Counted from the first letter of the stretch, positions 1 to 9,266 are shown. The stretch: 37,590 bases of DNA from Corallochytrium limacisporum (GCA_002811645.1 PDIP01000008.1:265357-302946), one strand, 5' to 3'. Notes: a model not told the origin generated them from the letters alone. Made by a program: numbers and translations.

Positions 1-954
1 TACGGAGCTAAAGATTGGCACAGTTATACATTCGAGGGTGCTGAGTTCGAATCTGTCAAAATTTTCCCGCTCTCCCAAGCGACGGCAGAGCCAAATCAAA
101 ATGAGTAGATTCGATACAATATTTCCAGACAGAGGGTGGTATATCAAAACACCTTTGGTGGAAGAACTGGGCACGGACTGGAGCGAGGGAAGGGAGGGGG
201 GGGGTGGCCAGCAGAGAAGAGCAAAAAGGCAAAACATTGTCGTCTTGGGGCAGACCGGGTTGTCATAGGTTCACTATTGCAAATGCGGTGGCGCGCACAG
301 TCCTTGCCCCTTCCCCGCCCAGGGAGGTTAGGCGCAAATCGCAGAAGTTACCGGATTGACCAGCCATACGGAAATGGCTTTTTTCTTTCTGGCGTTTCAC
401 TGCTTTTGGTCCCCTTTTTCAGGGCTGGAAGGCCTCAACTTTCTTCGCGACTGAACGCCGGCCGAGTGATGTGGCAGGGCGACCGGGTTAGGAACAACGA
501 CTCAAGGCCGAAGGGAAACCGGGGGGGGGCAATTTGAACCAAAGGTCCCCCCTTCTCGCCTGGGTGTGTGTGTGTGTGTGGGTGTGTGTTGTGTTGACCC
601 TATTCGACTCCAGCTGCCAGTCTTCGGCACGCGTCTGGACGGCTTGCTGAAAATGGGAGCGAACAGGCGCGCTTACTTGTGGCAAAAGTTTTGGCTCAGT
701 TGCTTCTGTAGTCTTTGTTCTTTCTGGATCGCCAGTCGTTTTATTGAGCCCTCTAAGTGGAGCGATGAACATTGGTCCTCGGTATTCTTTGGTGTTCAAG
801 GTACGTTTCCACTACTTTTTATGTTTCACAATCAGTTGGCTATTTGACCGTGGAAATCTGATCATGAGAGGACAGTGAGAAACCAAAACAGCTGTAAACG
901 GTCGGGAGCCCTTGTTCGGGAAAGCGATTGTGAACACACTTATAGTAGATCAGA
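1..954. other. Gene-free left flank upstream of PSMA1
   Basis: I see no convincing gene here. Open frames exist on both strands, but they start with non-ATG codons or run through low-complexity sequence and match nothing I recognise. The stretch holds G runs (about 193-204 and 521-530) and a TG microsatellite (about 562-598). The last 100-200 bases should contain the promoter and 5' UTR of the proteasome gene, whose ATG is at 955. A coding exon of a gene lying further left cannot be excluded. Confidence 0.5.
562..598. repeat. TG-rich microsatellite
   Basis: An imperfect run of TG dinucleotides, broken by GGG and TTG, is directly visible. It lies about 360 bases upstream of the proteasome start codon. 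A matching CA run occurs at 7986-8007. Confidence 0.85.
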
Positions 955-1770
955 ATGAATCGCAATTACTACGATAACGATATTACAACATGGTCACCCC
1001 ATGGTCGTATCTTTCAGATCGAGTACGCCATGGAAGCCGTCAAGCAGGGAAGCTGTGCAGTGGGTGTCAAATCTAAGGAAGTCGCCATTCTCCTGGCTTT
1101 GAAGCGTGCCAGCTCGGAGCTGTCTGCCCATCAGAAAAAGGTATTTCGTATTGATGACCACATTGGCATTGCAATTGCTGGCCTCACCAGCGATGCCCGT
1201 GTGTTGAGCCGGTTCATGCGAAATGAGTGTCTGAACTCCAAATTTGCGTACGACGATTCCCTGCCCGTGAGCCGCCTGGTATCCCGCGTCTCCGCCCGTA
1301 CCCAGGTCTCCACTCAGCGTTACGGCCGTCGTCCTTATGGTGTTGGCCTCTTGGTGGCAGGCTATGATGATCAGGGCCCGCACGTCTACCAGACCTGCCC
1401 CTCTGCCAACTTTTATGACTGCAAGGCTATGGCCATTGGAGCCCGTTCTCAGTCCGCTCGCACTTATCTCGAGCGTAACTTTGACAAATTCCCGGAAAGT
1501 AGCCTCGAGGAACTGGTTCTGCACGGTCTCTACGCCCTGCGCGAGTCCCTACCGCAGAACACGGACCTCAGCGCACAGAACACGGCCATTGCCGTTGTTG
1601 GCAAGGACTTGCCCTTCAACGAGCTTAGCGAGGAGGAGACCGGACGGTACCTCGAGAAGATGGGAGAGGACCGGCGGTCGAAGCGCACGGGTGATGTGCT
1701 GAAGGAAGCGGACGAAGGTGGCGATGCTGGCACCAGTGGGGAACCGGGTGAGGGTGGTGAGAGTCAGTAA
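955..1770 (+). CDS. PSMA1: 20S proteasome subunit alpha-6 (PSMA1/Pre5 type)
   Basis: Encodes a 271-residue subunit of the outer alpha ring of the 20S core proteasome, which gates substrate entry and docks regulatory particles in cytosol and nucleus. The N-terminus carries the alpha-subunit signature [19 protein letters not shown] at about residues 10-28. The run [13 protein letters not shown] and the later [19 protein letters not shown] are typical of the PSMA1 paralogue rather than other alpha subunits. Length is close to human PSMA1 (about 263). The tail is Gly/Glu rich, as acidic PSMA1 tails often are. Alpha subunits are catalytically inactive, so no active-site Thr is expected. It is convergent with the RPA12 gene downstream. 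The start is the first in-frame ATG and reproduces the family N-terminus exactly. Very secure identification. Confidence 0.97.
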   Translation: MNRNYYDNDITTWSPHGRIFQIEYAMEAVKQGSCAVGVKSKEVAILLALKRASSELSAHQKKVFRIDDHIGIAIAGLTSDARVLSRFMRNECLNSKFAYDDSLPVSRLVSRVSARTQVSTQRYGRRPYGVGLLVAGYDDQGPHVYQTCPSANFYDCKAMAIGARSQSARTYLERNFDKFPESSLEELVLHGLYALRESLPQNTDLSAQNTAIAVVGKDLPFNELSEEETGRYLEKMGEDRRSKRTGDVLKEADEGGDAGTSGEPGEGGESQ

Positions 1771-1996
1771 ACTAGTTTATCTGACTGGTCGTGAAGATCC
1801 TCTATGCGGCTTGATCATTCAAAGAACAGAGAACGCCCAAATACTAGTATGTAACAAGCACCAAACCAAATAATACATTACAGTAATGAATTGAGAAACC
1901 TTCACATTCGATTTCGCGCTCGCGTTGTGTTGTGAGCAAGCAACATTGCAAACATTGATGGTGTGACCATTAAAAGGTACAGTACAAGAAGTTTTT

Positions 1997-2002
1997 AATA
2001 AA
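1997..2002 (+). terminator. Possible polyadenylation signal AATAAA (PSMA1 side)
   Basis: A perfect AATAAA on the plus strand lies about 227 bases after the PSMA1 stop and just before the convergent RPA12 stop. If used, the PSMA1 transcript would extend into the 3' end of RPA12. A TGTAA closer to the stop (about 1850) is an alternative signal. Signal use in this organism is unknown. Confidence 0.3.
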
Positions 2003-2017
2003 GGCAGAGCCAGCCCG

Positions 2018-2380
2018 TTACGAGTTAAGAGTATAGTTATAACCACATCGAGGACACCGATAGAAAATAGTTTGTCCTTCGTCAGCGCTACGCAGCTGCA
2101 TGGTGAAGAAGTTCATTTCGTGGTGGTTGCACTTGGGGCACTTCTCGTCAATTGTAGCTAATTTCGGCTGCAAAGCAGCCTGAGTAAGCATCTTGGTTTT
2201 GCGTTCGCTAACTCCAAGACTCTGGCTCACAGATTTCACCTGCTCGACAATCTTTTCATCCACCCAGAAATCGCACATTTCACACTCCACGCGGGTTTCT
2301 TTGACCGGGATCGGCAGGATGCTGCCGCACCGCGGACAGAACAATGGGCCCTCGCCCGCTCTTCCGAAAGCCGAAGCCAT
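2018..2380 (-). CDS. RPA12: DNA-directed RNA polymerase I subunit RPA12 (A12.2)
   Basis: A 120-residue small subunit of nucleolar RNA polymerase I. It supports transcript cleavage, proofreading and termination during rRNA synthesis. The N-terminal zinc ribbon shows CPRCGS at about residues 15-20 and a second CxxC (ECEMCDF) near residue 35. The C-terminal zinc ribbon has CPKC at about 81-84 and CPRC at about 109-112. Between them lies the TFIIS-like acidic hairpin RSADEGQT, whose Asp-Glu pair promotes RNA cleavage. This hairpin with the short length separates it from RPB9 and RPC11 less sharply than full alignment would, but RPA12 fits best. The frame is open three codons further upstream with a TTG, so the ATG giving MASAFGRAGEG is chosen. 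It is divergent with RRP7, another rRNA-production gene. Confidence 0.92.
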   Translation of the reverse strand: MASAFGRAGEGPLFCPRCGSILPIPVKETRVECEMCDFWVDEKIVEQVKSVSQSLGVSERKTKMLTQAALQPKLATIDEKCPKCNHHEMNFFTMQLRSADEGQTIFYRCPRCGYNYTLNS

Positions 2381-2976
2381 GTTGCTCAATGTAGTGTCTA
2401 CTAAATTCGAGAGTTACTTGATAGTGATCATGGTCCGGGTTATCAAATGTGACATCCCATGGCGCAGAAGTACCTAGTCCCCAACACACGCCTGTTGCAC
2501 ACACTGCAGTGGGAAAGGGGAACCCACTCACCCCATCTCCCCGTGGCACACTTAAGCCTCCCCCTCGCCTACCGCCCCTTTTCCCGAGGCCCCCCCCTCC
2601 GCTGGTGCGCATTTCCATGCGGGACCCCCGCTCTGGGGCACTGGGCACGACCTTCAAATTGCTCCCCCCTCCCCTCTGCGGGGCACCCGCACGATCGGGG
2701 GAGGGCTTTCAGCAAGCGGGTGGCACGCCGACAGGGTCATGCAGACATCCGGTCTGTGGAACATATCGCCTGGAGAACGATGGTATTTTGAGAATGTAAA
2801 TTGGGATACTCGGTCTGATCCGGGAATGAGTGATGAGCGATCCGTGTGATTTATAGGGTACAAAATGGTTGCCTGTACATGAGTACGAAGAGTTGTGGGA
2901 AGACGAAGAAGAGCCGCCCATGAAACTCGCGCGGTTACCGCGTCTTGGATCACATTAGAAACAGAACTACACAACC
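2381..2976. promoter_or_regulatory. Shared upstream region of RPA12 and RRP7
   Basis: 596 bases separate the two divergent start codons. The stretch is strongly C-rich on the plus strand, with C runs near 2588-2596 and 2662-2668, and holds no convincing gene; overlapping frames are low-complexity Pro/Gly/Arg. Both genes serve ribosome synthesis, so a shared bidirectional promoter is a reasonable inference. I could not pick out a TATA box or a defined binding site. Confidence 0.45.
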
Positions 2977-3984
2977 ATGACGTCCAAACCGAACATAGGA
3001 ACCGATTTTTTGGTCTTACGGGCAAGAAATGAGGACTTTGAAGAGCGGGTCAATAAGGTGAAGATCAATGGACTGAGTGACAAGAAAGCCGATCGCTTTC
3101 GCAAAAGCCCACACCACTTCTATGTCCGACTGAACAGCTCAAAGTCCGACCTGGGATTACCTGAGGGAAAAACAATCTTTGTGACTAACATCCCGTTCTA
3201 TATGAGTGAGAGCGATCTGAAGAAAACCTTTGAGGCTGCTGCTGAGGGGACGGTAGAATATTTAGTATGCAGGAATCTCACCTACGACTCGGGCGTGGTG
3301 ACACTGTCCAAGAATCTGAGGCACCGGCAGCATCAGTTGAAGAAAGAAATCAATAACTCTGCACCACAGACACCAGCGATGCGACAATTGACGGTTACCG
3401 GCGAAGTGGGACCGCCAGCTGAGATCACACTGACCGAGCTCATGCCACAGTGTCGCGTGGCCTACGTCTCCTTTTCACGTAAGACATATGCGCAGGCCAT
3501 CCTTGCGCTCTGTCAGGCTAAATCCACAATTCCTCTGATATGCGACAGCAGTGAGTATCAAAGCACAAGTTTGGGGGGACTGGCAGCCTTCCGGGAACGC
3601 TACTTAGGTGCGATTGTCTCGCACACGGAACTCGAAAGCTTCGCCTCTGAAGTGATCTTCACCGCCGAAGACGCGGAGGCAGAGGAGCGAAGGCGCTTGT
3701 TGGAAAGTGCGGGAGTGCCAGATAAGGACGGGTGGGTTACCGTTGTGCACAAGCGAGCCACGAACCTCAGCGGCGGCGCAGGTTCCGGTGCCGTGCCGGT
3801 ACACAAGGCCGTGAAGAAGCGCCAGAAGAGGTATGAAATGGACAACTTTTACCGCTTCCAGAAGACAAACCAGAAGCAGGAACGACTGTCTAAGCTGCGC
3901 AAGGCCTTCGAGGAGGACCGAGCAAAGCTGAAACAGCTGCAGCATCGCAAAAAGCGGAAAGCAGAACCGGAGACGCTAGATTAG
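2977..3984 (+). CDS. RRP7: Ribosomal RNA-processing protein 7 (RRP7)
   Basis: A 335-residue protein of the RRP7 family, nucleolar SSU-processome components needed for early 18S rRNA processing and 40S assembly. Residues about 60-200 form the divergent RRM-like region, beginning with KTIFVTNIPFYMSESDLKK. The segment around 255-275 contains DKDGWVTVVHKR, a typical RRP7 motif. The basic C-terminal helix (about 285-330) has the family hallmark NFYRFQKTNQKQERLSKLRK, followed by a Lys/Arg-rich tail suited to RNA binding. The start is the first ATG after a short leader, with C at -3. It is divergent from RPA12 and convergent with the OXR1-type gene. The C-terminal motif makes the family assignment firm. 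Confidence 0.9.
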   Translation: MTSKPNIGTDFLVLRARNEDFEERVNKVKINGLSDKKADRFRKSPHHFYVRLNSSKSDLGLPEGKTIFVTNIPFYMSESDLKKTFEAAAEGTVEYLVCRNLTYDSGVVTLSKNLRHRQHQLKKEINNSAPQTPAMRQLTVTGEVGPPAEITLTELMPQCRVAYVSFSRKTYAQAILALCQAKSTIPLICDSSEYQSTSLGGLAAFRERYLGAIVSHTELESFASEVIFTAEDAEAEERRRLLESAGVPDKDGWVTVVHKRATNLSGGAGSGAVPVHKAVKKRQKRYEMDNFYRFQKTNQKQERLSKLRKAFEEDRAKLKQLQHRKKRKAEPETLD

Positions 3985-4045
3985 AAAGACTGAGTCTGTT
4001 TTCTCGGTCTCTGTAAATTCGCAAAATATCAGTGCATCTGCTCTT

Positions 4046-4051
4046 AATAAA
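4046..4051 (+). terminator. Polyadenylation signal AATAAA after RRP7
   Basis: A perfect AATAAA starts 62 bases after the RRP7 stop, a normal position for a metazoan-type signal. A TGTAA also occurs at about 4012-4016. Which one is used is not known. Confidence 0.45.
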
Positions 4052-4177
4052 TACATCGTTTTCAGGAAACGTCATTGCTGAACTTTTGTTAGATTGCTAT
4101 GTGAGTTGTTTGGTTGGCTGCATAATCTAGCAAAGCTTTAAATCATGAGGAAAATGCTGGAACTATCATTGAAACAT

Positions 4178-6373
4178 TCAGTCCTCCTCCACTTCGATCA
4201 ACCCCCAAACCTCCGTAGTCTTGGCCCGAAACTCTTCCGTGGCCGCCAGAGAAGGATTGTTGAAAGTGCGCGAGTAGGAACTGTGACCGTGGTCAAAGTA
4301 TTCGTCTAGCCAAATACCAAAGTGGGCAAGGCCACTGCGGGCGTGTCGGTTGCTAAAGATGCCATCGCCGCAGCCCATGAAGATGGAGCTGTTGCCACCA
4401 AACATGAAATAGTCATTCTTGCGGGTCCAGTGATACACGGCCAACTTCGGGCGCACACTAAAGAGAAAGCATTCTCCATTACCCAAACAGCGATCGCTGA
4501 CTCGGAATGGCTCACTACCGTAGCCCCCAAAGACGTGGCCCTTCTCATCGCCTACGACTAGGAAGATCGGTCCTTCCTCGTAGTCTGCCATGCGCCTGTA
4601 GAAGGTCGACATGCTGACACCGTCCTGCCATGTGGCAAAGAGCAAGGACCAACTATAGTTCCTGTACTGATAGGGCACGCTGCGCATGAGAATCCGCGCC
4701 TCGGTGTCACTGACCAACCGACTCTCGCCAACGATCACGGGAGGTGTATCCTCTTCCTGATTTTGTTCTCCGGTTCCTGCTCCTGCGCCGTTTGTGTGGC
4801 TGTCCGGGTTGGACCGCTGTGATGCTTGCTTGGTTATAACAGTGTCTGAGTTCCTGGTTTCCCCCTCGTCCTGCAGCGTTCGGCTGCTAGCCTCCTTCGC
4901 TACCGTGTCCTGGGAATCATCGTCAGCCAGATACTTAGTGCTGGTGTCCGGCACACTGATACGGATCTCATTCATTGTCTCCTCAACATCGCTTTCTATT
5001 TTATCGGTGGTGCTGTGTCCTCCGAAGGTGGCCCTGTGTGGAAGTGGAACTGGGGCATTCGACCGGTACTCGTTGCCATCCGCATCGTAGGTCAAAGCCT
5101 CGATCGCTTCCTTGCTGAGCACGTCAGGCACTGCAAAAACTAGTTCCACCCGCTTTGATGGCGATTTCTTGTCAGAAAACACTCCCGGTCCCGCCGGTAT
5201 GTAGATGGTGTTGTGTGGCTTGAGTACAACCTTAATCAGTGCCATGTCATCATCTGCTAGCATGTCATGGCTGTCCAGGGTGGAGTTACTAGTCCTTCCT
5301 GGCGAATTGAGCGAATCCCTGAGATCCGGTGCTTGATCTTTGCCACCACTCTCTGCGCTGACGGCGGTCTCAGACATGCCATTCTTATCCTCTTCGAGGG
5401 CTCTAGGACTGCCGCTGCCGCTGCCAGGACTGTCTGCACTGTCCACCTTTGGTAGTTGCTTCACCACTTGCATTTTCTTCACAGTCTGTAGTGCCGCAGT
5501 GTCGCTAATGTGATGTTGGTGGCCTTTGTGCGCCGAGTGGTGGTGTATGATTGGTGAGGGGTCCTCGTGGGAACCGTGATGCCCACGATGCAAGATGCTG
5601 CTGAAGAATCCTTTGCGGTCGCCAGGGCTGCCCCTGCTGTTCGCTCGACTGCTGTTCGGACTCTGTTCCACTGACAGGGCTTTCGGCAATTCCTTGACCG
5701 AACCAACGTATAGGATGTCCGTAATGCTGCGAAATACCTGGTACTCGAGGATGCCCTTCGCCTTTACGGCCTTGTGTTCTGCCTTGGGCTCAAAGACTAC
5801 ATGCTCAGTGGTAATGGTCAGCACTCCCGGGATCATAATGCTCTCGCGTTCGTTATACATGCTTGCGTATGTCTTCACACGCCGGCCGCTGACAGGACGG
5901 CTGACCTCGTGGTGGTGTCCGGCATGGTGGCCCACTTCAACACGTGGCACTGTGTCGTGATGGTGCAGCAGCATGTGATCGTGGTGCTTCTCGCCCACGC
6001 TCTGCTTCCGACGCACCATGGGATCTGCACTGGAGGCACGCTTGACTCCGCTCTGTCCGTCGTCATCATCAGGATCGTCCATATCGTAGACAAAAATGCT
6101 ATCCCCAGGCATAAGCGGATGGGATAGCGGCATTTTGTTAAGGGCCGCTACCTCTCCCAGTGCCATATCATAGCGGACGGACAGACTCTGGAAGGTCTCT
6201 CCGGGTTGTACTTCGTGCAAGATGAGCTTCCTTGGCATGGAATGGTCCATACTGATTGTTCGTCCATAGCTATTTCTGTGTATCCTTGCGGACACCTTTA
6301 AAGTTTCACCATGGGAGGTTGGGTGTCTAGGTTTGTCTCCCTGCACTCCCTCCGATTTGCCACCGGATTCCAT
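4178..6373 (-). CDS. OXR1: LysM / GRAM-like / TLDc protein, OXR1-NCOA7 type
   Basis: A 731-residue protein with the long-form OXR1/NCOA7 architecture. TLDc proteins of this family protect against oxidative stress and bind or disassemble V-ATPase. A LysM domain spans about residues 52-97 (HEVQPGETFQSLSVRYDM ending MPGDSIFVYD). A GRAM-like region follows at about 168-235 (SIMIPGVLTITTEHVVFEP). The C-terminal TLDc domain covers about 560-731, with YSWSLLFATWQDG, FLVVGDEKGHVFGGY and the closing EVWGLIEVE. Linkers are low complexity: His-rich at about 129-155 and 264-289, Ser/Asp/Glu-rich after that. The His-rich stretches are unusual for the family. The start ATG is followed by a hydrophilic stretch with no signal peptide, so a cytosolic or peripheral membrane location is likely. 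It faces a long gene-free region upstream. Confidence 0.9.
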   Translation of the reverse strand: MESGGKSEGVQGDKPRHPTSHGETLKVSARIHRNSYGRTISMDHSMPRKLILHEVQPGETFQSLSVRYDMALGEVAALNKMPLSHPLMPGDSIFVYDMDDPDDDDGQSGVKRASSADPMVRRKQSVGEKHHDHMLLHHHDTVPRVEVGHHAGHHHEVSRPVSGRRVKTYASMYNERESIMIPGVLTITTEHVVFEPKAEHKAVKAKGILEYQVFRSITDILYVGSVKELPKALSVEQSPNSSRANSRGSPGDRKGFFSSILHRGHHGSHEDPSPIIHHHSAHKGHQHHISDTAALQTVKKMQVVKQLPKVDSADSPGSGSGSPRALEEDKNGMSETAVSAESGGKDQAPDLRDSLNSPGRTSNSTLDSHDMLADDDMALIKVVLKPHNTIYIPAGPGVFSDKKSPSKRVELVFAVPDVLSKEAIEALTYDADGNEYRSNAPVPLPHRATFGGHSTTDKIESDVEETMNEIRISVPDTSTKYLADDDSQDTVAKEASSRTLQDEGETRNSDTVITKQASQRSNPDSHTNGAGAGTGEQNQEEDTPPVIVGESRLVSDTEARILMRSVPYQYRNYSWSLLFATWQDGVSMSTFYRRMADYEEGPIFLVVGDEKGHVFGGYGSEPFRVSDRCLGNGECFLFSVRPKLAVYHWTRKNDYFMFGGNSSIFMGCGDGIFSNRHARSGLAHFGIWLDEYFDHGHSSYSRTFNNPSLAATEEFRAKTTEVWGLIEVEED

Positions 6374-7143
6374 GGTCTATGTCAGGGTAAGCCCTGTCTG
6401 CGTTACACGTTCTTGGCTTTTCCTTGGTCTGGCGTGACCTGTTGCCCTACATTCTCAAGTAAAGCCTCCCATTGTCAATGACGAAGTGCTGATCATGCAG
6501 GTTGTCAGGATTGGACCAACAACATCCCTGTGGAGGACAAAATCTTTCAATTTCATGTTCTTCGGGACTTGGTGCTGTCTTATACCAATGCCGCTACGCA
6601 GACTCGCAACACCCGGGGGCTCTGTTCTTTGTTCATCCCTCCGCCAAGCTACACAAAAGTAAGACCTACACGTAAGAGCGCACCGTCGATATCAGCATTC
6701 GGACGGGACAAGGGGGATACAGTGGAGATCTCGGGGTCTGCCTGTATTAGACATTGCACCGCACAGTAGTTGTGTTTGAGTCTGACCGCAATGTCCATAG
6801 ACTGCTCACCATTATGCTGCTGATGTCAACCCCGGTGCTGGCTACGGTCGAGGGTAACCGTTGGGCGTATCTCTTGCCCGTGTCGCTGGCCGGCGGGCTG
6901 GTTGGCCTGCGGCTCCTCCCGTTCTCCCGCTTCGATCGTACATCAAACGAGGCATTTAGCCCAAAATTCTTCTTCGGGCCCCCTACACCGCTCCCTTCCG
7001 CTCTTTCTTTCAGTTTCCCTCTTTTCATTGGTTTTAGCTCTGAGCTCCCCGTGTGTCCGTGACTGTGTGGTATTATCGACGATTTTTTCTCCTTGCACTT
7101 CCGCTGTACTCACTCATTTCCTGCTCTACTGAGATGACAGGTT

Positions 7144-7166
7144 CCCCCCCCCCGGGAGGGGGAGGG
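7144..7166. repeat. C10 run abutting G-rich run
   Basis: Ten C are followed directly by GGG, A, GGGGG, A, GGG. The block can fold into a C:G hairpin. With only three G tracts on this strand, a G-quadruplex would need neighbouring bases. Confidence 0.7.
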
Positions 7167-7303
7167 TTTGGAGTGGGACTTTGCAGTGTACTCGGTTGCC
7201 TCCCCGCAGCTTTTCAATTTTTGTTCATAGTTCACTTCTGTTCTTTATTGCCTTGCTTGTCGTTCTCCTCTTAGGGCCTGCCGTATAATGCCTCCGCCAT
7301 ACT

Positions 7304-7331
7304 CCCGGGGGGCGCCCCCCCCGGGGGGGGG
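7304..7331. repeat. Self-complementary C/G block
   Basis: Alternating C and G runs (CC, G6, CG, C8, G9) form an almost pure G+C palindromic block able to extrude a hairpin on either strand. It is also a place where sequencing or assembly errors are likely. Confidence 0.7.
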
Positions 7332-7985
7332 TGCAGGGGCCAAGACCGGTGGTGGGCCACCTTTGCCACACGACTGCGAGAGGCGTTTCGTGTTTTAATG
7401 CGGTGTGTACTATGCGTAGATACAGTTCTTTGAACTGGTTATCTTGTCTTACCAGGGGCATCATCATCGTCATCAGCATCTTCAGCACTGATGGTGTCTT
7501 TTCCTTTTGGATCGGGTTTGATTTCCGGATACGCTGCCCAAATTGTTCCTGTTCGTTTTCCATGTTTTGGGTCCCTTGTAGCAGTTTGCAGTGCCGCCGT
7601 AGAGCTTCTGCGCGGGTGTGCGTGTATCTGTGCTTCCGCCTCTGTGGCACACGGACCCTACCATGAAAAACCGAAACAATGCGGTGTCGAACCACTTGCA
7701 AACAACAAATCGGATCAGACAGAAACAACAGCCGGCGCGCGGCTGCTGCATGCGAGAATACGTAATCCCAACAGGAAGAAATCCCCTGTCGCCGCCCCTT
7801 TCCTGATTCGCAAAATTCTCCGCGAGAGAGAGGGGTAGAAGGGGAGGACGGGCGGGTTGTCTTTCTTTCTCCCTAGCATCCCCACTCCACCGGCACCACC
7901 AACATTTTCTGCTAGTGCCCAAATTTACGAATCCTCCACTAACACAAGATCGAGAACCACCACATCTAGACTCTTCACTGAGACG

Positions 7986-8007
7986 AACACACACACACAC
8001 ACACACA
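7986..8007. repeat. CA microsatellite
   Basis: About ten consecutive CA dinucleotides are directly visible in the gene-poor region upstream of the cytochrome b5 reductase gene. Confidence 0.9.
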
Positions 8008-8798
8008 AAAGACAGAAAGAGGGAGCGAGAGCGCAAAAAGTAAAGTGCCATGGGAGAGATAATCTATCTGCCCGGCACCGCTCCTAGTAACTGCGCACCC
8101 TGGAGCCATGGTGCACACTCGAACGATAACACTGCAGCCTGGAATGGCGGTGGGGAAGGGGGGCACGGAAGGGACGGAGGGGACTGTGGAGGGGGGAGGA
8201 GGGGGCATACACCGTCCCCGTCCCGGTTGCTTCAATTCCCATTTTTTGTTTGGTGGACCGCGGTGTGTTTTTTTCTGTATTTAATTTTGGACCAAAAACG
8301 TCTCCCTTTTGCACTGCGGTCTATTCTAGCACGCCAACAAAAAATACACAAGGGACAGGGACTAGCGAGGCACGGATCCCAGAGGCCATTGTTACAACCC
8401 CTCTCTCCCCCCCCTCCCTACCACCAACCCGGACAACACCAAAACAGTCACGACGTTCCGATCGGACGTGGATCCAAAAAACCCAAAACCAACTCGGAAC
8501 GTCAAACAGACCAAAGGTTGGGGGTCAGGGTGGGGGATTCATCCATCCTGGCCCAGAGAGAAATTGAGTAAGCAACCCACAGCACCATTCTCTGTTTTCT
8601 CCTCCTTTTCTTTTCTTGGTTGTTTTTCCATTTCCCCTTCTTCTTCCTTCTTTTTTTGTTGTTAGTCTTTCTTCTCCATTTCCTTTCGGCCTTCGGGACC
8701 CACCTTCTTCTTTTTGTTTCCGAGCCTGTGTTGGGTTCCCAACACTGCCCCCCCCCTTCTCGGCCGCTCAGTGTCCGCACCGCACACGTCCACGGTTC

Positions 8799-8836
8799 CC
8801 CCCCCCCCACACCCCGGGGGCCCCCGGGGGAAGGGG
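8799..8836. repeat. C/G-run block with several G tracts
   Basis: C runs alternate with G5, G5 and G4 tracts within about 38 bases. The block is capable of hairpin and possibly quadruplex formation. Confidence 0.6.
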
Positions 8837-8976
8837 GTTTCTCTGGCTCCCCTTGCCCTGGGGTCGGGGTGACCGAGCCGGTCAGCGGTGGGCCGAAATA
8901 AAACTGTGCCCTAAATTAAACATCGTCACGACTGGGTTGGGAAGGGCACTTGGAGCGGGGCGCGCGTCGCGCCGGG

Positions 8977-9026
8977 GCGACAACGCACCGTGAACATATG
9001 CGCGACAACGCACCGTAGACATATGC
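8977..9026. repeat. Two-copy 25-base direct repeat
   Basis: Two adjacent copies of a 25-base unit beginning GCGACAACGCACCGT and ending CATATGC differ at two positions in the middle. They lie 175-225 bases upstream of the CYB5R4 start codon, so they could be a duplicated promoter element or neutral slippage. Confidence 0.85.
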
Positions 9027-9140
9027 TTGCAAGAGCGCGTCTTTCTTACACCTACGCAGGATAGCAGATGTACCAGTTGTGGAGCGCACACTAGATCATG
9101 CTACTTGAGGAAGACAGTGTAAATTAGATAGGAAACGACC

Positions 9141-9266
9141 ATGTCACACACACGCACAAAATTTGGGCACACTCAGGGACCGTTTCCCAAACACATACAC
9201 TATGCCCGGCGGAGGAGGACTACAGGTTCCGGGCGGTGTTCCCGGAATGTTTCCAGCTCCAAATAG
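9141..9266 (+). other. Possible overlapping upstream ORF of CYB5R4
   Basis: An ATG at 9141 opens a 41-codon frame that ends with TAG at 9264-9266, 62 bases inside the CYB5R4 coding region in another frame. If the transcript starts upstream of 9141, this could reduce translation of the main frame. No transcription start is visible, so this is conditional. Confidence 0.3.

Larger units (their letters stand above)
6374..9201. other. 2.8 kb gene-poor region with C/G runs and repeats
   Basis: No open frame here is convincing as a gene. Those present are short, overlap on both strands, and translate into low-complexity sequence. The region separates the divergent OXR1-type and cytochrome b5 reductase genes, so it contains both promoters. 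Visible structure includes abutting C-run/G-run blocks (7144-7166, 7304-7331, 8799-8836), a CA microsatellite, a pyrimidine tract of roughly 130 bases (about 8590-8720) and a 25-base direct repeat. A spliced gene or a non-coding RNA could lie here, but I see no recognisable snRNA, tRNA or other RNA family. Confidence 0.5.

Noticed and set aside
30-75. tRNA-like T-loop (GTTCGAATC) near the left edge
   Set aside because: Only two base pairs of the T stem form around the loop, and no acceptor or anticodon stem can be built from the visible bases.
994-1524. 176-codon frame opposite PSMA1
   Set aside because: It is an antisense shadow of a highly conserved gene on the other strand.
7661-7740. Minus-strand tRNA-like T arm (GGTTCGACACC)
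   Set aside because: Four of five T-stem pairs form, but no matching acceptor stem or D arm lies upstream at tRNA spacing.
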